Source of the DNA: Bacteroidales bacterium
Lineage (GTDB): Bacteria; Bacteroidota; Bacteroidia; Bacteroidales; UBA932
DNA: 64,000 nucleotides
NCBI GenBank assembly: GCA_017482565.1
Contig: JAFUMO010000045.1
Span: 1 to 64,000 of the forward strand
Reading direction: 5' to 3'
This document shows positions 59,241 to 64,000 of this stretch, piece by piece. The first letter of the stretch is position 1. The number at the start of each line of letters is the position of its first letter. A program made the translations under genes and the position numbers. Below the pieces are notes generated by a model, which was not told the origin of the DNA, did not search any database, and saw nothing but the letters and a program-made list of their open reading frames with translations.

Positions 59241-60656
59241 CTATTCTTCCACCTTAAGCATCTTTTCTATATCCGAGACATACTGTTTGAAGTTGCGGTC
59301 TGTCTCTATGAGGTCGCTCACCGTGTTGCAGGCATGAAGCACCGTTGCATGGTCCTTGCCTCCTATCTGGGCCCCTATGGCCGCAAGCGACGTCTTTGTA
59401 AGGTTCCTTCCAAGATACATTGCAATCTGCCTTGCCTGTACAATCTCCCTCTTTCTGGTCTTTGACAGCATTGTATCACGGTTTATCCCAAAGTAGCTGC
59501 ATACGGCATCCTGAATCCTGTCAATTGAAATCTCCGGGGCAGATACACTCACAATCCTGTCTGTAAGCTTCTGGGCCAAATCCATTGTAATTGACTCCCC
59601 GCAGAGGATTGCATGGGCTATGAGCGAAGAAAGGGTTCCCTCAAGCTCCCTCACGCTTCCGGCAGCCTTTGATGCAAGGAAGTTTAGCACCTCCTCCGGC
59701 AACTGTATGCCGTCCTTGAGACTCTTTGCCTTCAGTATCTCAAGACGTGTAGCATAAGACGGAGCCTTGAGCTCTGTAACCAGACCCCATTTGAATCTTG
59801 AGAGAAGCCTCTGCTCCAGCCCCATAAGGTCTACAGGAGCCTTGTCAGACGTAAGGATGAGCTGCTTGCCCGACTGCTGGAGATGGTTAAAGATGTGGAA
59901 GTAGGCATTCTGTGTACCCTGTTTCTCCGCAAACTCCTGCACATCATCCAGAATGAGCACATCAATCATCTGGTAGAAGTTGAGGAAATCTGTAAGCTTG
60001 TTCTTCACATTAACAGCATCCATGTACTGTGTCATGAACCTGTTTGCAGTTACATAAAGTACTATCTTGTCGGGATACTGCCTCTTTATCTCCAATCCTA
60101 TCGCCTGAGCGAGGTGGGTCTTGCCCAAACCTGAACCTCCATAGATGAACATTGGGTTGAAGGCATTCTTGCCCGGGCTCTTGGCTATTGCCAGACCTGC
60201 CGCCCTTCCCAACCTGTTGCACTCCCCTTCAATGAAGTTTGAGAAATTGTAATTGGGGTTGAGCTGCGGATCAATGTTCAGTTTCTGCAACCCCGGTATT
60301 GTAAAAGGGTTCAGAAGACTTATATCCCTGGTGGGAACCGGTATAGGCTTGTTCACCGGCTGCTGCACATTTGAGGAAGGCTCCATTACGGGACTGCCCT
60401 GCACCATCTGCACCTTGTAGATAAGCCTCGCATCCTCACCTATCTCTTTCCTGAGCGCCTTGAAGATGAATGAAACGTAATGCTCCTCCAGATACTCCCT
60501 CACCCAGTCACTCGGCACCTCAATTGTAAACTTGTTGCCCAAAAGGCTTACAGGTTTTATTGGGGTGAACCATGTTTCAAACTGGGCAGGCGGAATAACG
60601 TCCTTTATCATCTGAAGACAATTGTCCCATACCTGTATGTGTCTGGAGCCGTTCAT
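59241..60656 (-). CDS. dnaA: Chromosomal replication initiator protein DnaA
   Basis: The 471-residue protein shows all four DnaA domains. The N-terminal DnaB-contact domain starts at WDNCLQMIKDVIPPAQFETWF. A Pro-rich linker spans about 95-120. The AAA+ core carries GGSGLGKTHLAQAIG and VLILDDVQEF, and the DNA-binding domain ends with the signature GGKDHATVLHAC. It opens the origin. I see no TTATCCACA-type boxes in the 224 bases upstream, which are AT-rich. A near-consensus -7 box, CACTTTTG, lies 46 bases before the start. Confidence 0.96.
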   Translation of the reverse strand: MNGSRHIQVWDNCLQMIKDVIPPAQFETWFTPIKPVSLLGNKFTIEVPSDWVREYLEEHYVSFIFKALRKEIGEDARLIYKVQMVQGSPVMEPSSNVQQPVNKPIPVPTRDISLLNPFTIPGLQKLNIDPQLNPNYNFSNFIEGECNRLGRAAGLAIAKSPGKNAFNPMFIYGGSGLGKTHLAQAIGLEIKRQYPDKIVLYVTANRFMTQYMDAVNVKNKLTDFLNFYQMIDVLILDDVQEFAEKQGTQNAYFHIFNHLQQSGKQLILTSDKAPVDLMGLEQRLLSRFKWGLVTELKAPSYATRLEILKAKSLKDGIQLPEEVLNFLASKAAGSVRELEGTLSSLIAHAILCGESITMDLAQKLTDRIVSVSAPEISIDRIQDAVCSYFGINRDTMLSKTRKREIVQARQIAMYLGRNLTKTSLAAIGAQIGGKDHATVLHACNTVSDLIETDRNFKQYVSDIEKMLKVEE

Positions 60657-60800
60657 CTGTTTCGGTTAATTTTTTTAGAGTTTTTGCTTTGCGATTGCGT
60701 TACAAAAGTGAGGAAAAATTTATTATAAAAAACTTTTAAAAGTGTTGTTTTTTTCAAAAACTATATAACCGCTTATAAATCAGTCATAAAAATTTTAACA

Positions 60801-60833
60801 AAATTAACCACCTGATTATCAAGTGGTTAATTT
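60801..60833 (-). terminator. Terminator after the MCE gene
   Basis: AAATTAACCAC (60801-60811) pairs perfectly with GTGGTTAATTT (60823-60833). On the minus strand TTTTG and a further T-rich stretch follow. It closes the amidase-MCE transcript before dnaA. Confidence 0.65.
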
Positions 60834-60880
60834 CTAACTATCTAATAATCTACAATATACGTAAAACAATTTAAAGTCCC

Positions 60881-61810
60881 TTAAAATACGCTCACCTTTA
60901 TGTACTTTTTAGGGTTCTCGGTTATCCGCTGCACAAGCTTGTCTACATCATTTATCAGGTCATTCACCGCCTGGTGCAGGGAATCTGTAGCAAGAAGTTT
61001 CCCTACTGAACCGTTTGGATCCTGCAGCTTGTCCAAAAGTGACCTCAGGCTTGCAACTGCAGCCCCAAGCTCAGCTTCCGAGAGCTGCGAGGTTATCTCA
61101 TTCACATTGGCAAGCGATCCCTGGATATCCCCGGCACTCTTGCCCAGCCCGTCAGAGAGGAGGGTAAGGTCAGCAACCATCTTCTTCAGTTCAGGGGATA
61201 TTTCGTTGAGGGTACTGCTCAGTGATGCCGCATTTGACAGGGTCCTGTTCAGGTTTGCAAAAGAGCCCTGCAGATCCTCCCTTGCTGTTGAATCAAGCAG
61301 CCTGTTTATACTTTCAAGGGTTGTGTTCATGTTCTCAATAAGCTTTGAAGCCTGCTCCTTCAATGGGGCAAGTTCCCCGGTAAGGGCTGTCACCATATCG
61401 GGAACCACATTTCCCCCTATTGTGTCCCCCCCCTGGGCAATATCCTTGGAATCACCCAGGTTTATCCTGAGGGCACGCGCACCCATAATGTCTGCACTGT
61501 AGATCTCAGCCACTGAGTTGGCCGGGATATTGAACTGCGACTTTACCTTGAACTCCACCTCAAACTCATCCTTTTGGGCATCATACCCAATCCCTTCAAC
61601 CATACCTACCTTCAAACCCTTAAGATATACCGGACCGGTTACGGCAAGTCCGTCTACACTCCCGAAATTTGCATAATATGTATTGCTCCTGTTGAAGAGA
61701 TCCTCCCCTCTGAGGAAATTTATCACTGCAAATGTTGCAATGAGTGTAAGAAGCACAAACAAGCCTATAGCCTGCAATCTTGTCATTCTGAATTTTTCCA
61801 TATCTCTCAT
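60881..61810 (-). CDS. MCE/MlaD-family lipid transport protein
   Basis: The 309-residue protein has one N-terminal membrane helix (about 11-30) and a single MCE domain. YYANFGSVDGLAVTGPVYLKG is its start, and it runs to about residue 120 (MGARALRINLGDS). A long coiled helical tail with Leu/Asn/Ser repeats follows. MlaD-like proteins form hexamer rings that shuttle phospholipids between the membranes. The permease and ATPase partners are not in the window. The ATG overlaps the amidase TGA as ATGA. A second ATG three codons on is possible. Confidence 0.87.
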   Translation of the reverse strand: MRDMEKFRMTRLQAIGLFVLLTLIATFAVINFLRGEDLFNRSNTYYANFGSVDGLAVTGPVYLKGLKVGMVEGIGYDAQKDEFEVEFKVKSQFNIPANSVAEIYSADIMGARALRINLGDSKDIAQGGDTIGGNVVPDMVTALTGELAPLKEQASKLIENMNTTLESINRLLDSTAREDLQGSFANLNRTLSNAASLSSTLNEISPELKKMVADLTLLSDGLGKSAGDIQGSLANVNEITSQLSEAELGAAVASLRSLLDKLQDPNGSVGKLLATDSLHQAVNDLINDVDKLVQRITENPKKYIKVSVF

Positions 61811-63027
61811 TTTACAATTTCATTATCCTTTATATGCACCACAAACGCCCCCGGGAATGTCTTCCTAAGCTCCAATGCCCCGGCAGCCGCCTCTTTCCTT
61901 GATGCATATCTTCCTATATAATATTTGTAGAGGCTGCCCACCTTTATATATTTTGCATCACTCCTCCCCTTGAGGTCGTAGGCACCTTTTCCCAACACTT
62001 TCCCTACAGACAAAATCTGTACCGCATAGAAATCCCCTCCGCCCTGCAGATTCTGTACTGTTTTACGCGGCTGGGCCGGAGGCTGCGGTTTCCGCTCTTC
62101 TGCCGGCCTCTCCTGGGAGTTCGGTTCCCGGAGCGCCGCCTGCCCTGATTTTTCCCCTTGCACCCCTTTTTCCTGTGAACTTACAGGTGAAGCCTGTGGG
62201 GCATTTTTTGAAGGGCTGTCGGGAATATTCTTCTCAAAATCATTCTTGTATGCAGCAAAGGCATTGAACAGTCTCCTTGCAAACTGTTCCTGCCCGTTCC
62301 TTGAAATGAGCACTGCATAATCCTTAGGATTTGATATAAAACCAAGCTCTGTAAGCACCGCAGGCATGGTTGTACGCCACAACACAAGGAGACCACCCTG
62401 TTTCACCCCTCTGTTTACGGTTATAGGGCCCTTAGCAAACTGCCCCTGCACCTGTGCCGCATACTTGATGCTCTGCTCCTGATGTATGTTCTGCAGAAGG
62501 GAAAAAATAATGTAGGATTCCGGTGAACCCGGATTGAAGCCCTCATATTTTGTCTGGTAGTCATCCTCTATTACAATTACAGAGTTTTCTGTCTTACAAA
62601 CCTCAAAGTTATCCTCACTCTTGTGGGTACCCATCACAAAAGTCTCCGTACCCCGCGCCTGCGCGGATTTTGCGGAATTTACATGTATGGAGATGAACAG
62701 GTCTGCCTTGTTGCGGTTTGCAATTGCCGCCCTCTCGGCCAACTCCACATATTTGTCTGTTGACCTTGTATATATAACCTTTACCCCGGGATAGTTCTGT
62801 CTTATGAGGTTTCCCAGCTTGAGGGCTACCGAAAGGGTGATGTGCTTTTCCTGATACTTGCCGTTGCGGCTTATTGCACCTGGATCCTTTCCTCCGTGCC
62901 CTGCGTCTATCACAACTGTCCTGATGCGCGACACCTCCTCAACATCCTGAGCAGGGAGGAGTCCGGGCAGCAGCAGGCAGAGAGCCGCATGCAGAATAAT
63001 ATTAAGCAGTTTGGATTTAAGTGGCAT
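61807..63027 (-). CDS. N-acetylmuramoyl-L-alanine amidase with C-terminal SPOR domain
   Basis: The 406-residue protein has a signal peptide (ILHAALCLLLPGLLPAQ) and an Amidase_3 catalytic domain at about 30-260. Its zinc ligands lie in VIDAGHGGKDPG, KHITLSVALKLG, FISIHVNSAK and VLTELGFISN. A Pro/Gln/Ser-rich linker follows. A SPOR-like peptidoglycan-binding domain at about 330-405 (FYAVQILSVGKVLG, YYIGRYASRKEA) ends the protein. It cuts the bond between MurNAc and the stem peptide, usually for daughter-cell separation. It is co-transcribed with the MCE gene and diverges from lptD. Confidence 0.92.
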   Translation of the reverse strand: MPLKSKLLNIILHAALCLLLPGLLPAQDVEEVSRIRTVVIDAGHGGKDPGAISRNGKYQEKHITLSVALKLGNLIRQNYPGVKVIYTRSTDKYVELAERAAIANRNKADLFISIHVNSAKSAQARGTETFVMGTHKSEDNFEVCKTENSVIVIEDDYQTKYEGFNPGSPESYIIFSLLQNIHQEQSIKYAAQVQGQFAKGPITVNRGVKQGGLLVLWRTTMPAVLTELGFISNPKDYAVLISRNGQEQFARRLFNAFAAYKNDFEKNIPDSPSKNAPQASPVSSQEKGVQGEKSGQAALREPNSQERPAEERKPQPPAQPRKTVQNLQGGGDFYAVQILSVGKVLGKGAYDLKGRSDAKYIKVGSLYKYYIGRYASRKEAAAGALELRKTFPGAFVVHIKDNEIVK

Positions 63028-63047
63028 ATTAGTTGCAAAAAAAGTGT

Positions 63048-63055
63048 TATTTTTG
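63048..63055 (+). promoter_or_regulatory. TAnnTTTG -7 box upstream of lptD
   Basis: The plus strand reads TATTTTTG, 60 bases before the lptD start codon. The divergent amidase box lies seven bases further on. Confidence 0.5.
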
Positions 63056-63062
63056 CGTTTTG

Positions 63063-63070
63063 CAAAAGTA
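63063..63070 (-). promoter_or_regulatory. TAnnTTTG -7 box upstream of the amidase
   Basis: The minus strand reads TACTTTTG, 35 bases before ATG 63027. The two divergent boxes face each other so that the transcripts would overlap slightly. Confidence 0.5.
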
Positions 63071-63115
63071 CAAAAAATTATCAGATACCGGGTAAAAGAT
63101 TAACAGCACGTATAC

Positions 63116-64000
63116 ATGAACTTGAGGAACAGATATAAAGGACATATTCTTCTTGCCATTGTGGCAATGCTGGCCTTTGCAGTGGATGGCTATGGTATGG
63201 AACGTTCATATCTGGACACTCTCAGGGCCCGCATCAACAGCATGGGCAGGCCACTTTCAAGGGATACGCTTCTGGTGAAGCCCGATTCAGCCATGGCCCC
63301 TGCCGGCAGCAATGACACCCTTTCCGTACCACATGACACAACAGCCAAGGACACACTGATAAACAACAGTTCCCTTGATTCCCCGGTATTCTCCGGAGGA
63401 AGGGACTCCATTGTAAAGGACTTCAATGTTGACGGGAGGAAGATGATGTACTACTATGGGGATGTGAAGGTCAGCTACGGGGACATTGAAATTTCCGCAG
63501 ACTACATGGCATTTGACGTGGATTCCAAGACTGTCTTTGCAAAAGGTCTCCCGGACACAAGCGGAACAGTAAAGGGCAAGCCCGTAATGAAGCAGGGGGG
63601 GAAACAGTATGAGATGGAGAGCGTATACTACAACTTCAACTCCGAGAAAGCCAAGATCAAGAACATGATAACACAGGAAGCCGAAGGATTCCTGCACGGA
63701 CAATATATAAAGAAGATGCCGGACAACTCCATAAACATAGCCAAGGGAAAATACACAACCTGTGACCATGAGCATCCGCACTTCTACCTGAAGATGTCAA
63801 CCGCAAAGGTCATTAACGGAGGTGAGAAGACAGTATTCGGGCCGGCATATGTGGTGCTGGAGGATGTTCCTACTCCATTTGCCCTTCCGTTCGGCTTTGT
63901 GCCCAAGTTCGGAGGCAGGGCAAGCGGACTTCTGATGCCCACCTACGGGGAAGAGGCTGCCAGGGGGTTTTTCATGAGGGGATTGGGATATTATTTTGTA
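63116..64000 (+). CDS. lptD: LPS-assembly protein LptD, N-terminal part (cut by window edge)
   Basis: From ATG 63116 (MNLRNRYKGHILLAIVAMLA) 295 codons are visible before the window ends. After a signal peptide and a Ser/Thr/Asp-rich linker comes an OstA/LptA-like beta-jellyroll (YYGDVKVSYGDIEISADYMAFD, given only as its start). Segments typical of Bacteroidota LptD follow: GKYTTCDHEHPHFY, VLEDVPTPFALPFGF and GLLMPTYGEE, where the barrel begins. LptD places lipopolysaccharide in the outer leaflet of the outer membrane together with LptE. Confidence 0.88.
   Translation, partial: MNLRNRYKGHILLAIVAMLAFAVDGYGMERSYLDTLRARINSMGRPLSRDTLLVKPDSAMAPAGSNDTLSVPHDTTAKDTLINNSSLDSPVFSGGRDSIVKDFNVDGRKMMYYYGDVKVSYGDIEISADYMAFDVDSKTVFAKGLPDTSGTVKGKPVMKQGGKQYEMESVYYNFNSEKAKIKNMITQEAEGFLHGQYIKKMPDNSINIAKGKYTTCDHEHPHFYLKMSTAKVINGGEKTVFGPAYVVLEDVPTPFALPFGFVPKFGGRASGLLMPTYGEEAARGFFMRGLGYYFV

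Noticed and set aside
60657..60880. Possible replication origin next to dnaA
   Set aside because: The region is AT-rich, but I find no TTATCCACA-type DnaA boxes or repeated 13-mers. The one clear hairpin is better explained as a terminator of the amidase-MCE transcript.
1..64000. CRISPR arrays, insertion sequences, integrases or att sites
   Set aside because: No regularly spaced repeats, transposase or recombinase genes, or terminal inverted repeats were seen on either strand.

Overview
The window looks like a chromosomal segment of a member of the order Bacteroidales (phylum Bacteroidota). The evidence is consistent: at least 20 upstream regions carry the Bacteroidota -7 box TAnnTTTG, Shine-Dalgarno sequences are weak, and there are lineage-typical families (type III glutamine synthetase, DUF4295, DUF4296, DUF1573 and DUF4199 proteins, a C-minus L33, a SecA of about 1,090 residues with a SEC-C tail, a Bacteroidota-type LptD). 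I cannot name the genus. No CRISPR array, prophage or insertion sequence is visible.

Layout. 1-350: start of an AraC-type regulator. 661-5813: two MacB/FtsX-like permease genes, one frameshifted, each behind an identically organised regulatory region (a -24-like element TTGGCACGG plus TGTAAAG inverted repeats). 6042-12535: a minus-strand run of aminotransferase, purM, a lipoprotein glutamate racemase homologue, a DEDDy exonuclease, an rlmI-like methyltransferase, free methionine-R-sulfoxide reductase and tRNA-Cys. 12586-16515: a PBP4-type carboxypeptidase diverging from glnN. 16518-22640: minus-strand DUF4296 lipoprotein, amidohydrolase, radical SAM protein, dtd, deoC, purD and a membrane protein. 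22706-26926: polysaccharide deacetylase, pheT, ftsY. 27020-29481: a small accessory block (flavodoxin-like reductase, GIY-YIG protein, two unlisted tiny membrane proteins, WYL regulator) lying between ftsY and rpmB-rpmG-DUF4295. 29599-34934: rpmB-rpmG-DUF4295 and thrS-infC-rpmI-rplT-lepB. 35062-38333: membrane protein, glycosyltransferase, phosphate transporter with its DUF47 partner. 38463-42191: cobU-cobT-cobS-cobC (cobalamin nucleotide-loop assembly) behind an asnA remnant. 42245-44181: Lrp-type regulator diverging from metY. 44266-49407: secA-lpdA-bactofilin. 49502-57075: mnmD, ferredoxin, M16 protease, DUF1573 protein, meaB, putative manganese exporter. 57062-60656: dnaA, pepD, rpe. 60881-64000: cell-wall amidase, MCE protein and the start of lptD.

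The most interesting signal is at 42064-42216: a 24-codon ORF with seven Asn codons, a hairpin over those codons, a possible antiterminator and a terminator-like hairpin, directly in front of an asnA fragment. It reads as a ribosome-mediated asparagine attenuator whose gene has decayed, leaving cobU next in line. Other points are infC starting at an AUC codon, the paired promoters of the permease genes, the lipoprotein glutamate racemase homologue and the accessory block with new small genes.
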